A stretch of DNA of 64,000 nucleotides from Bacteroidota bacterium. GTDB taxonomy: Bacteria; Bacteroidota; Bacteroidia; UKL13-3. The stretch lies in contig JAIYAT010000039.1 in the NCBI GenBank assembly GCA_027488905.1, positions 62,001 through 126,000 on the forward strand, in the 5' to 3' direction. Shown here piece after piece: positions 38,770-48,126 of this stretch. A program made the position numbers and the translations under genes. The notes beneath the pieces are model-generated. The model made no database searches, was not told the DNA's origin, and was given only the letters and a program-made list of their open reading frames with translations. Every line of letters begins with the position of its first letter. Positions within the stretch are counted from its first letter, which is position 1.

Positions 38770-41250
38770 ATGTATATTAAAATGATTTTAAACGAAATGA
38801 AACAATTCATCAAAATTTTTTTAAATAGTAATCTACTATGCATTTTGCTGCTTGTGCTACCTTATTCAATAAACGCACAAGGATTGGGCACCATTACAGG
38901 TAAGGTAATAGATAAAAATACACAAGAGTCATTAATTGGTGCGACAGTTATTTTGCAAGGCACAACTTTAGGCGCTCAAACAGATGCTGAGGGTAAATTT
39001 GTAATTAAAGGGATTCCAACTAAATCCTACAATTTATTGATTCAATATGTTGGATATGCCTCTAAGACCATTTTCAATATTGTAATTAATTCTGGAAATA
39101 TTTCTACGTTCAATATCGAATTGGAGCCCGCTTCTAATAATTTAGGGGAGGTTTTGGTTCAAACCAGAACTTTTGAGAAGAAAACAGAAACGCCTTTATC
39201 TATACAGAATTTAACTGCCGAAGAAATTAAAAGTAATCCTGGTGGTAATTTTGATATTTCTAGAGTAATACAAGCATTGCCTGGAGTTGGCGGTAACACA
39301 GGTGGAGCAGCTTTTAGAAATGATATTATTATTAGAGGCGGAGGCCCTAATGAAAATGTGTTTTACCTAGATGGAATTGAAATTCCAGTAATTAATCACT
39401 TTGCCACACAAGGAAGTTCTGGAGGCCCACAAGGAATTTTGAATGTTAGTTTTATTCAAGACGTTACTTTAAGTTCTAGTTCTTTTGGCGCTCGAATTGA
39501 CAACCCACTTTCTTCTGTTTTCAACTTTAAACAAAAGGATGGTAATGAAGAAAGATTGCAAGGGAATTTAAGACTAAGTGCCTCAGAAGCGGCATTAACC
39601 TTGGATGGTCCTCTCACGAAAAACACAACTTTTTTGGCCTCAGCACGTAGAAGCTATCTGCAATTTTTGTTTATCTTTTTAGATTTACCTATTCGCCCAA
39701 GCTATTGGGATTTTCAATATAAGACCACAACCAAAATAAACGAGAAAACAACGCTTACTACATTAGGTGTTGGTGCCATTGATAATTTTAAGTTTGCCAT
39801 ACCAGAAGAATCTACTCCAGAAAAGGAATATCAGTTAAGAGAAAGTCCCAATATCAACCAGTGGAATTATACCATGGGGGCTGTTTTAAAAAGAAGGATT
39901 AGCAAAGGTTATATGAATTTATCTGTTAGTCGTAATATGTTTAACAATGCCTTAGATAGATGGGAAGATGGTAAAGAAAATGATGAAAATTTTAGAGCCT
40001 TTAAGGTTAGGTCTCAAGAAATAGAAAATAAGTTAAGATTAGATATCAATAAGTTTCAAGGCAAATGGAAATATGCCTATGGCGGGATGTTTCAGTATGT
40101 TAAATATAATAATACAACTTTCAGCAAAATTAACAATGGAACTTTTGATTCATCGGGTAATCAAATTGTGCCACCATTAACTATAAATTACAATTCTGCC
40201 ATTGAATTTTTTAAAGGTGGTTTATTTGCAGAAGTATCTAGAAGGCTTTTAAATGACAGATTAAATTTGAATTTTGGGGTAAGAACAGATGTTAATTCAT
40301 TTACTACTGATGGGTTAAATCCGCTTCAAACCTTGTCTCCACGCTTATCCGCTTCTTATGCGCTTAATGATAAATGGAATTTAAATGCATCAATAGGTCG
40401 ATATTATAAAATACCAATTTACCCTATTTTAGGATTTAGAAACAGTGCTGGAACATTTGTTAATAAAGACAACAAGTACATTTCGAGTGATCATTATGTG
40501 GGTGGAGTTGAGTTTTTGCCTACAAATAATACTCGTATCACAGTGGAAGGTTTCTTCAAACAATATGGTAATTACCCAGTATCTGTTCAAAATGGAATTT
40601 CATTGGCTAACCAAGGGGTAGATTTTGGAATTTTAGGCAATGAACCAACACTTTCTATTGGGAAAGGTCGGGTTTATGGTTTTGAATTTTTCTTTCAGCA
40701 AAAATTAACTAAAAGTTTTTTTGCTACCTTTTCATACACTTGGTTTGTGAGCAAGTTTAGTGGCGCTGATGGCCGTTTAATTGCCTCAGCTTGGGATAAC
40801 CGTCATTTGGTTTCAACCATTCTTGGTTATAAATTTAAGAAAGGTTGGGAAATAGGTGCCAAATATAGATTGGCAGGTGGTTCGCCGTATACGCCATTTA
40901 ATTTAGATGCCTCTAGAGCGAGCTATTTAAGCACTGGAAGTGGAATTTTAGATTTTTCAAGGCTGAACCAACAAAGATTAGGTGCATTTCAGCAAGTGGA
41001 TATTAGAATTGATAAAAAGTTTAACTACAAAAGAGTTACCTTAGACCTGTTTATAGATATTCAAAACCTTTTACAAACAGCTCAGCAAGCCTATCCTTCA
41101 TATGTTTTCGAAAGAAATACTACTAATACAGGTTGGGCAACAACAGATGGAAACGCAATTCAACAAAACGGTAGCAATGCCATTCCAGTTATTTTGGATA
41201 ATACAAACACAACTTTTCTTCCAACTTTTGGTTTTATTCTAGAATTCTAA
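38770..41250 (+). CDS. TonB-dependent receptor with CarboxypepD_reg-like domain
   Basis: ITGKVIDKNTQESLIGATVILQGTTLGAQTDAEGKF and plug ISRVIQALPGVGGNTGGAAFRNDIIIRGGGPNENVFYLDGIEIPVINHF. Confidence 0.92.
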   Translation: MYIKMILNEMKQFIKIFLNSNLLCILLLVLPYSINAQGLGTITGKVIDKNTQESLIGATVILQGTTLGAQTDAEGKFVIKGIPTKSYNLLIQYVGYASKTIFNIVINSGNISTFNIELEPASNNLGEVLVQTRTFEKKTETPLSIQNLTAEEIKSNPGGNFDISRVIQALPGVGGNTGGAAFRNDIIIRGGGPNENVFYLDGIEIPVINHFATQGSSGGPQGILNVSFIQDVTLSSSSFGARIDNPLSSVFNFKQKDGNEERLQGNLRLSASEAALTLDGPLTKNTTFLASARRSYLQFLFIFLDLPIRPSYWDFQYKTTTKINEKTTLTTLGVGAIDNFKFAIPEESTPEKEYQLRESPNINQWNYTMGAVLKRRISKGYMNLSVSRNMFNNALDRWEDGKENDENFRAFKVRSQEIENKLRLDINKFQGKWKYAYGGMFQYVKYNNTTFSKINNGTFDSSGNQIVPPLTINYNSAIEFFKGGLFAEVSRRLLNDRLNLNFGVRTDVNSFTTDGLNPLQTLSPRLSASYALNDKWNLNASIGRYYKIPIYPILGFRNSAGTFVNKDNKYISSDHYVGGVEFLPTNNTRITVEGFFKQYGNYPVSVQNGISLANQGVDFGILGNEPTLSIGKGRVYGFEFFFQQKLTKSFFATFSYTWFVSKFSGADGRLIASAWDNRHLVSTILGYKFKKGWEIGAKYRLAGGSPYTPFNLDASRASYLSTGSGILDFSRLNQQRLGAFQQVDIRIDKKFNYKRVTLDLFIDIQNLLQTAQQAYPSYVFERNTTNTGWATTDGNAIQQNGSNAIPVILDNTNTTFLPTFGFILEF

Positions 41251-41254
41251 AGAT

Positions 41255-42742
41255 ATGAGCAGTAAAAGGGCAATAGTAATAGGTGGAGGCGTGGCTGGTC
41301 TTTCTGCTGCTGCTTACCTTGCCAAAGGCGGTTTTGAAGTTACCTTGCTTGAAAAAAATGCAAGTTTAGGCGGTAGAGCAAGACAGTTTTCTGAGGAGGG
41401 ATTTACGTTTGATATGGGTCCAAGTTGGTATTGGATGCCAGATGTCTTTGAAAAGTTCTATAATGATTTTGGTTTTACAACTTCAGACTTTTATGATTTA
41501 AGAAGGCTTGACCCAAGTTATAGCGTTGTCAATAAGCAAGGCGAAGCAATTGATATACCTGCAGATAAATTAGAACTTGAAGCGCTTTTTGAAAGAATAG
41601 AACCTGGAAGTGCTTTAAAACTTAGAGAGTTTTTAAAAGAAGCGGCCTATAAGTATGAAGTTGGAATTAATGATTTAGTATATAAACCAAGTTTAAGTTT
41701 ATTGGAATTTGCAGACATAAGATTGCTTAAAGGATTGCTAAAAATGGATGTTCTCACAAATATGAGAAGTCATGTGAAGAAAACAGTTAAACATCCGTTT
41801 TTGCAGGAATTATTGGAGTTTCCCGTGTTGTTTCTTGGCGCCTTGCCGCAAAATACTCCCGCACTTTACAGCTTGATGAACTATGCAGATATGGATTTAG
41901 GCACTTGGTATCCAATGGGAGGAATGTATAAAATTATCGAAGCCTTTGAGAAAGTTGCTAAAAAGCAAGGCGTAAAATTCGGTTTGAACCAAGATGTAAT
42001 TAGTTTTAATTATTCAGGTTCAAAAATTATAGGCGTAAATACCTCAACAGATTCTTATGAAGCAGACGTAGTTGTGGGCGCAGGCGACTATCATCATTTG
42101 GATCAAAACGTAATAGAAAAAAAATACCAATCTTATTCTGCCACCTATTGGGACAGCAGAAAATTAGCTCCCTCTTGTTTGTTATATTATGTTGGGGTCA
42201 ACAAAAAAATAAAAGGTCTTTTACACCACAACCTCTATTTTGATACCGATTTTAATTTACACTCTAAAGAAATTTACACAACGCCAAAATGGCCTGAGAA
42301 ACCACTTTTTTATGCATCTGCACCTTCTGTAACTGATAAAACAGTTGCACCCGAAGGAAAAGAAAATTTATTTTTACTAATCCCAATAGCACCAGGTTTA
42401 AAGGGAGATGATGAAGCAATACGTAAAAAGTATTTTGATGAAATGATAGCACGTATTGAAAAGCAAACAGGTGAAAGTTTTGCCAATGATATATGCTATG
42501 TTAAGACCTACTCGGTAAGCAATTTCGTAAGTGATTATTACGCTTTCAAAGGAAATGCATACGGATTAGCAAATACTTTGGATCAAACCGCAATCTTAAA
42601 ACCAAGTTTAAAATCCAAAAAATTAGAAAATTTATTTTTTGCCGGACAACTAACTGTACCTGGACCTGGTGTGCCTCCAAGTATTATTAGTGGGAAAGTT
42701 GCAGCAAATCAGATTTTTAAAGAGTTTGGTCTTATTAAATAG
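41255..42742 (+). CDS. crtI: Phytoene desaturase
   Basis: AIVIGGGVAGLSAAAYLAKGGFEVTLLEKNASLGGRARQF…MGPSWYWMPDVFE…AGQLTVPGPGVPPSIISGK. Confidence 0.94.
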   Translation: MSSKRAIVIGGGVAGLSAAAYLAKGGFEVTLLEKNASLGGRARQFSEEGFTFDMGPSWYWMPDVFEKFYNDFGFTTSDFYDLRRLDPSYSVVNKQGEAIDIPADKLELEALFERIEPGSALKLREFLKEAAYKYEVGINDLVYKPSLSLLEFADIRLLKGLLKMDVLTNMRSHVKKTVKHPFLQELLEFPVLFLGALPQNTPALYSLMNYADMDLGTWYPMGGMYKIIEAFEKVAKKQGVKFGLNQDVISFNYSGSKIIGVNTSTDSYEADVVVGAGDYHHLDQNVIEKKYQSYSATYWDSRKLAPSCLLYYVGVNKKIKGLLHHNLYFDTDFNLHSKEIYTTPKWPEKPLFYASAPSVTDKTVAPEGKENLFLLIPIAPGLKGDDEAIRKKYFDEMIARIEKQTGESFANDICYVKTYSVSNFVSDYYAFKGNAYGLANTLDQTAILKPSLKSKKLENLFFAGQLTVPGPGVPPSIISGKVAANQIFKEFGLIK

Positions 42743-42829
42743 TTAATTTTATTGTACTTTAAAAACAATTATGACCTGTTAAGAATTATTATTAAACTAT
42801 TTTCCCTAAAAACCTCAACTAAATAGTAC

Positions 42830-43666
42830 ATGAAAGAACTATACGATAAAGTATCAATTGGAAGCAGCAGGCTAGTAACTAAGAGTTATAGTACCTCATT
42901 TTCTATGGGAATAAGTTTTTTGGCTGTTAGGTTTAGGAATCCAGTTTATGCCATTTATGGTTTTGTAAGATTGGCGGATGAAATTGTAGACACTTTCCAT
43001 GGGTTTCCTAAGCGTCAAATGTTGCTCGAGCTAAAGGAGGAAACCAATAAAGCAATTGAAAGGGGAATAAGCACTAATCCTATTTTACATAGCTTTCAAG
43101 ATATAGTAAGGTCATTTCAAATAGATCAATCTAGTATTGATACCTTTTTAAAAAGCATGGAAATGGACTTATACAACCATGATTATGATCAGCAAGGTTA
43201 TGAGGAGTATATTTTTGGTTCAGCCGAAGTTGTGGGTTTGATGTGTTTAAGAGTTTTTACAGAAGGTAATAATGAGTTATATGAAGAGTTAAAACCTTAT
43301 GCAATGAAACTGGGTTCAGCTTTCCAAAAAATTAATTTCTTACGCGATTTCAAAGCAGATAAGGATGGATTAGGGAGATTGTACTTTCCTCAGTTAAAAA
43401 CGCAAGAGTTTAATGAAGAAACAAAGGCACAAATTGAAGAGGATATTTTAGCTGATTTTGAAATGGGTTATGAAGGAATCAAGAAGCTACCTAAAGACGC
43501 AAGATTTGGGGTTTATGTTGCTTATATTTATTATTCAAGATTATTAGCTAAAATAAGAGAAATCCCTGCTTCAAGAATTATGGAAGAAAGAATTAGAATT
43601 AGCGATAAACAAAAATATGCCTTGTTTTTTGGTTCATATCTTCGTCATAGTTTTAATTTGCTTTAA
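42830..43666 (+). CDS. crtB: Phytoene/squalene synthase
   Basis: YAIYGFVRLADEIVDTF, YIFGSAEVVGLMCLRVF, LGSAFQKINFLRDFKAD. Confidence 0.94.
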   Translation: MKELYDKVSIGSSRLVTKSYSTSFSMGISFLAVRFRNPVYAIYGFVRLADEIVDTFHGFPKRQMLLELKEETNKAIERGISTNPILHSFQDIVRSFQIDQSSIDTFLKSMEMDLYNHDYDQQGYEEYIFGSAEVVGLMCLRVFTEGNNELYEELKPYAMKLGSAFQKINFLRDFKADKDGLGRLYFPQLKTQEFNEETKAQIEEDILADFEMGYEGIKKLPKDARFGVYVAYIYYSRLLAKIREIPASRIMEERIRISDKQKYALFFGSYLRHSFNLL

Positions 43667-43674
43667 ATGGCAAA

Positions 43675-44154
43675 ATGAAAATACTTCTTATTCTTACTAT
43701 TTTTAACTTGAGTACTGAAGCCTTAAGAACTATTAGAACACTATATAACAGTGCTATTGATAGTGAAACTTCTGCCATAAAATTAGACGACTATTTAAAA
43801 TCCTTTAAGGCAGATGATGCTTTAATTATAGGATATTTAGGTGCCAATAAAATGTTACTTGCCAAGTATGCAATAATGCCTAACCAAAAGTATGCTTACT
43901 TCTCCGAAGGCAGACAGAAACTAGATAAGGCAATTAGATTAGAGCCAAGCAATTTGGAACTTAGATACCTTAGGTATAGTATTCAACTCAATTCACCTTC
44001 TTTTCTAGGATATAACAAAAATATTATTGAAGATAGAGCTGCATTAATTAAAGGCACTTCAGGATTGTCCGACCATGATTTAAAGGTTAAAATTATTAGC
44101 TTTTTAGTTGTTTCTGGAAAATTATCCGAGGCAGAAAGGAGTTTACTTAAATGA
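43675..44154 (+). CDS. Hypothetical protein, 159 aa, between crtB and idi
   Basis: Intact ORF 9 nt after crtB. Its stop overlaps the idi start (ATGA). Confidence 0.75.
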   Translation: MKILLILTIFNLSTEALRTIRTLYNSAIDSETSAIKLDDYLKSFKADDALIIGYLGANKMLLAKYAIMPNQKYAYFSEGRQKLDKAIRLEPSNLELRYLRYSIQLNSPSFLGYNKNIIEDRAALIKGTSGLSDHDLKVKIISFLVVSGKLSEAERSLLK

Positions 44155-44657
44155 CAAGTGAAATGGTGATTCTTGTAGACGAACAAGACAATGAAATTGG
44201 CCTAATGGAAAAGCAAGAGGCTCATGAAAAGGCCTTACTTCACAGAGCTTTTTCTGTACTTGTTTTTAATCAGAATGGCGAAACGCTGCTGCAACAGCGT
44301 TCCTTAACAAAATATCACTCTGCTGGGCTATGGACTAACGCTTGTTGCTCTCATCCTCGTGCTGGCGAATCTACCCTTGAGGCAGCTCACAGAAGATTAA
44401 TGGAAGAACTTGGCTTCGATTGCCAATTAGCGCTTAAACACTCTTTTATTTATAAAGCCCCTTTTGATAACGGCCTCACAGAGCATGAATTTGATCATGT
44501 GTTTTTTGGGGAATATAATGACGCTATTCATTTCAATTTAGATGAAGTTGCTACAGTTAAATGGGTTAGTATTCCATGGCTTTTAGAAGATATCAATAAG
44601 AATCCAGAGGATTATACTGTCTGGTTTAGAATGATTGTTGAGAAGATTCATTTATAA
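44151..44657 (+). CDS. idi: Isopentenyl-diphosphate delta-isomerase, type I
   Basis: LLQQRSLTKYHSAGLWTNACCSHPRAGESTLEAAHRRLMEELGFD. Confidence 0.95.
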   Translation: MTSEMVILVDEQDNEIGLMEKQEAHEKALLHRAFSVLVFNQNGETLLQQRSLTKYHSAGLWTNACCSHPRAGESTLEAAHRRLMEELGFDCQLALKHSFIYKAPFDNGLTEHEFDHVFFGEYNDAIHFNLDEVATVKWVSIPWLLEDINKNPEDYTVWFRMIVEKIHL

Positions 44658-44700
44658 TCGCTAGTTTCATATCTTCGTTTGCATTAACGCAATTTTGCAG

Positions 44701-47160
44701 ATGAAAAAACTTGTGCTTGCCATTTTATTGCCATTTAATTTATTGGCTCAAAGTCCTTATCAATCATACCATAAAGACCCCGTTCAATTTAGAGAGCATG
44801 TTTTAGATATTACAAAGATGAAGGTAGAGGTTTCGTTTATCCCAGAAGCCAAACAAGTAAATGGAAAGGTAACCCATCAATTTGTGGTTTTAAGAAAACA
44901 AGTTGATTCTGTTTTTTTTGATGCACCAGGAATAACCATTCAACAGGCGCTTCTAAATGGTAAAAAGCTCACTTTTAAAACAAATAAAGCAGGTGTATGG
45001 GTAATTCCTTCCACTCCTTTAACCTGGAATCAATCAGCTGAGATTACTTTTGAATATACTGCAAAACCCAAAAAAGGAATTTATTTTATTGGTTGGAATC
45101 AGCCAGAATTAAACGATTCTGTAAATGATCCATTTAGGGTAAGAAGGCAAATCTGGACCCAAGGACAAGGAATTGATAATCGCCATTGGATTCCAATGTA
45201 TGATGACATGAATGATAAATTCATTACAGAAACCGTTATCAAATTTGACAGCAAATACAAAGTACTTTCTAATGGATTATTAAAATCTAAAACAAAGAAC
45301 AAAGACGGAAGCCTCACTTGGCATTATGCTATGTCTAAGCCACATGCTGGTTATTTGCTTATGTTGGCCATTGGCAAGTACGAGGTTCAAACAGCTAAAA
45401 GCAAATCTGGTGTGCCACTGCAATATTGGTACTACCCAGAGTTTAAAGAAAGGGTTGAACCAACCTTTAGACACACACCTATGATGGTAGATTTTATGGA
45501 GGAACAAACTGGAATTCCTTACCCTTGGGAAAGTTATAGTCAAGTAATGGTGCAAGATTTTATGTATGGTGCAATGGAAAATACTACAGCTACTATATTT
45601 GGTGATTTTTTCTTTGTTGATAATAAAGCATTCCAAGATAAAAATTATATTGGCGTTAATTGTCATGAGCTTACGCACCAATGGTTTGGAGATTTTGTTA
45701 CGGCAAGAGATGGAAGAGATGCTTGGTTGCAAGAAAGCTTTGCAACGTTTTATCCAAAGCAATTAAGTCGCGTTTTAGACGGTGAAGAAGAATGGGATTG
45801 GCAAAGAAGACAACACCAAGTGTCTGCTGTTGAAGCTGGAAAGAAGGATAATTTTGCAGTAAGACATTCGGCTGGAGGAACCGCCCGTGTGTATCCAAAA
45901 GGTGCAGCTGTATTGAGCATGTTGGTGCATTATTTGGGAGAAGAGCAATGGAAAAAAGTGCTTACTTATTATTTAAAAAAACATGCATACGCCAATGTAG
46001 AAACAAATGATTTGCAACAAGCCATTAAAGATGTTTTAGGTTTGAACCTAGACTGGTTTTTTGATCAATGGATTTACCGAGGTGGCGAGCCACATTTTAG
46101 GATTCATTATGAAGACTTAAGTTACCAAGATGGAAGTCGCGCTACAGAAATTGCTATCGAACAAATTCACCCGAACTCAGAAACGGTGCAAGCTTTTAGA
46201 ATGCCCATTGCATTGGAGGTGAATTACACCGACGGTTCTAAATCTTTGATTATAGATGAGATTTCTAAAGATTTTGAGGTGGTAAAGATTCCAAATCCCA
46301 ATAAAAAATTAATTGCCTTTGTTTTGTTTGACCCTAACTCAAACGTTTTAAAGCAAGTCACTTTTAAAAAGGGTTTGGAAGAATTAAAAGCACAACTTCA
46401 GGCTCCCATTGGTTATTTAGACAGATATGATGCTTTGGTTGGATTAAGGCCTTTTTCTTTGGATCAGAAAAGAACGCTTTTGGTTGAAACCGTAAAAAAA
46501 GAGAAACATTACGCCATTTTAAATGAGGCGATTTCTCAACTAACTTCAGATACTTCATCGCAACTTATTCCAGTTTGGTTCAACTTATATAAAAACGCTA
46601 GAGCACAAGTTAGAGCACATCTCATAAAAGAAATTGGTTATAGAGAAGCTACTCGTCCTTTGTTTATTGAAGCAATAAATGATTCAAGTTATGATGTGGT
46701 TAAAAGCGCCATGACAGTTTGGATAGCAGCCGATGAGAAATTTAGTGAGAGAGTATTAAATAAGGGCTATTCTGAGGGTTCTATGAACCATTCATTGGAA
46801 ATAAAACGCATAGAGTTGGCTTTTACCTATGGATATGGAATTTTTGAAGATGACTTCATACAGCTCAAAGACTACGCCTCATCTAAATATGAATTTAGAA
46901 CACGTGTAAATGCTTTTCAGGCTTTAAAGGCCATTCATAGTGCAATTATTGCAAAGCTAGGAAACGATTCTTATCCTATAGATTTATTTGAACCCATGTT
47001 GTCTTTTAATTCCAGATTATCTGGTCCCGCTGCAGAGCTTTGTAGGTTCTTATGCCAAGACGAAAAAATGAGACTATATTTTAAAGAAAGTTTGCAAGAA
47101 TCTGCCCTTTCTTTTGAAGACAAGGAAATAGTTAAGAATCTTATACCTTTGTTAAAATAG
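44701..47160 (+). CDS. M1 family metallopeptidase (aminopeptidase N-like)
   Basis: YGAMENTTATIF and GVNCHELTHQWFGDFVTARDGRDAWLQESFATF (HExxH…E). Confidence 0.95.
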   Translation: MKKLVLAILLPFNLLAQSPYQSYHKDPVQFREHVLDITKMKVEVSFIPEAKQVNGKVTHQFVVLRKQVDSVFFDAPGITIQQALLNGKKLTFKTNKAGVWVIPSTPLTWNQSAEITFEYTAKPKKGIYFIGWNQPELNDSVNDPFRVRRQIWTQGQGIDNRHWIPMYDDMNDKFITETVIKFDSKYKVLSNGLLKSKTKNKDGSLTWHYAMSKPHAGYLLMLAIGKYEVQTAKSKSGVPLQYWYYPEFKERVEPTFRHTPMMVDFMEEQTGIPYPWESYSQVMVQDFMYGAMENTTATIFGDFFFVDNKAFQDKNYIGVNCHELTHQWFGDFVTARDGRDAWLQESFATFYPKQLSRVLDGEEEWDWQRRQHQVSAVEAGKKDNFAVRHSAGGTARVYPKGAAVLSMLVHYLGEEQWKKVLTYYLKKHAYANVETNDLQQAIKDVLGLNLDWFFDQWIYRGGEPHFRIHYEDLSYQDGSRATEIAIEQIHPNSETVQAFRMPIALEVNYTDGSKSLIIDEISKDFEVVKIPNPNKKLIAFVLFDPNSNVLKQVTFKKGLEELKAQLQAPIGYLDRYDALVGLRPFSLDQKRTLLVETVKKEKHYAILNEAISQLTSDTSSQLIPVWFNLYKNARAQVRAHLIKEIGYREATRPLFIEAINDSSYDVVKSAMTVWIAADEKFSERVLNKGYSEGSMNHSLEIKRIELAFTYGYGIFEDDFIQLKDYASSKYEFRTRVNAFQALKAIHSAIIAKLGNDSYPIDLFEPMLSFNSRLSGPAAELCRFLCQDEKMRLYFKESLQESALSFEDKEIVKNLIPLLK

Positions 47161-47173
47161 ATTATTAATTACA

Positions 47174-47845
47174 ATGAGAAAACTATTATCGCTGTTAATT
47201 ATCCTAATTGCTTTTGCACAGACAAGCTTTGCACAAAAGAAATCCTATACTACAACCGATTGGGAACTAATTTTTTCTTTTGCAGATTATCAAATAAATG
47301 ATGAGAAAATTAACACACCACCGCGTTTCAGCTGTTTTTTACATTTTGGTAAATCTAAGCATATAGACCTTTCTAAAAATATTGGTTTGTTTTCTGGTGT
47401 AGCCATGAGAAATGTTGGTTTCTCTTCTAAGATTTCTGATACACTGGTAAAAAGAAGAGTTTATACCATCGGTGTTCCATTAGCTTTTAAAGTTGGAGAT
47501 TTAGGAAACGATAAGTATTTATATGCTGGTGGAGAAGCCGAATTTGCATTTCATTTTAAAGAAAAAACCTTTGTAAATGATAAAAAAACCAAAGAATCAG
47601 AATGGTTTAGTAGTAGGAATAACTTGTTTATGCCAAGCGTTTTTGTGGGTGTAAATTTTAAAAGTGGTTTGAACCTAAAATTTAAGTATTACCTCGAAGA
47701 CTTGTATAACTCGAACTACACTAAAAATGGTCAGAAAGTATATGTGAATGTTAATAGTTCCCAAATGTTTTACTTCTCAATTTCTATGAATGTTAGAAAA
47801 GGAACTTATTATGGTAAAAGTAAAACGTTTAATAAAACATCTTAA
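47174..47845 (+). CDS. Hypothetical secreted / outer-membrane beta-barrel protein
   Basis: Signal peptide MRKLLSLLIILIAFAQTSFAQ, beta-rich remainder. Confidence 0.65.
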   Translation: MRKLLSLLIILIAFAQTSFAQKKSYTTTDWELIFSFADYQINDEKINTPPRFSCFLHFGKSKHIDLSKNIGLFSGVAMRNVGFSSKISDTLVKRRVYTIGVPLAFKVGDLGNDKYLYAGGEAEFAFHFKEKTFVNDKKTKESEWFSSRNNLFMPSVFVGVNFKSGLNLKFKYYLEDLYNSNYTKNGQKVYVNVNSSQMFYFSISMNVRKGTYYGKSKTFNKTS

Positions 47846-47931
47846 AAATCAATTTTCGCATATCAGATTGAAATGTGGACACTTAATTTTTTACAGTTTT
47901 TTTGGTGACCTAATCAATTTTGTTTAAAAAC

Positions 47932-47961
47932 TTTGTTTTTTCCTTATAAGGTATACTTTTG
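47932..47961 (+). promoter_or_regulatory. Bacteroidetes-type promoter for the metK leader (-33 TTTG, -7 TACTTTTG)
   Basis: TTTG 47932-47935 and TACTTTTG (TAnnTTTG) 47954-47961, with an 18-nt spacer. Confidence 0.65.
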
Positions 47962-47965
47962 CAAT

Positions 47966-48045
47966 GCATTAAGAATTCCGCATTAGCGGAATGCCAACCG
48001 GGAAGAACACCACGGTGGTAAAGAGATGCGGACTTTCTTGTCAAT
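47966..48045 (+). ncRNA. Candidate structured cis-regulatory leader of metK (unassigned class)
   Basis: ATTCCGC-ATTA-GCGGAAT hairpin (47975-47992), an alternative long-range helix, and much higher GC than the flanks. Starts just after the promoter. Confidence 0.5.
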
Positions 48046-48126
48046 TTATGTTCAATTAAACTACAAGACGGTTTGCTTCTTTTTTAGTGCTAAACTATAA
48101 ACCAATTTTAAATTTTATAAAATAAT

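Noticed and set aside
45280-45762. 160-aa antisense ORF inside the M1 peptidase
   Set aside because: Shadow ORF opposite the conserved HExxH region. No recognisable domain.
47966-48126. Calling the metK leader a SAM-I (S-box) riboswitch
   Set aside because: No recognisable S-box core (AGAG..GGTGGAGGGA … GGCAACC) is present. Kept as unassigned.
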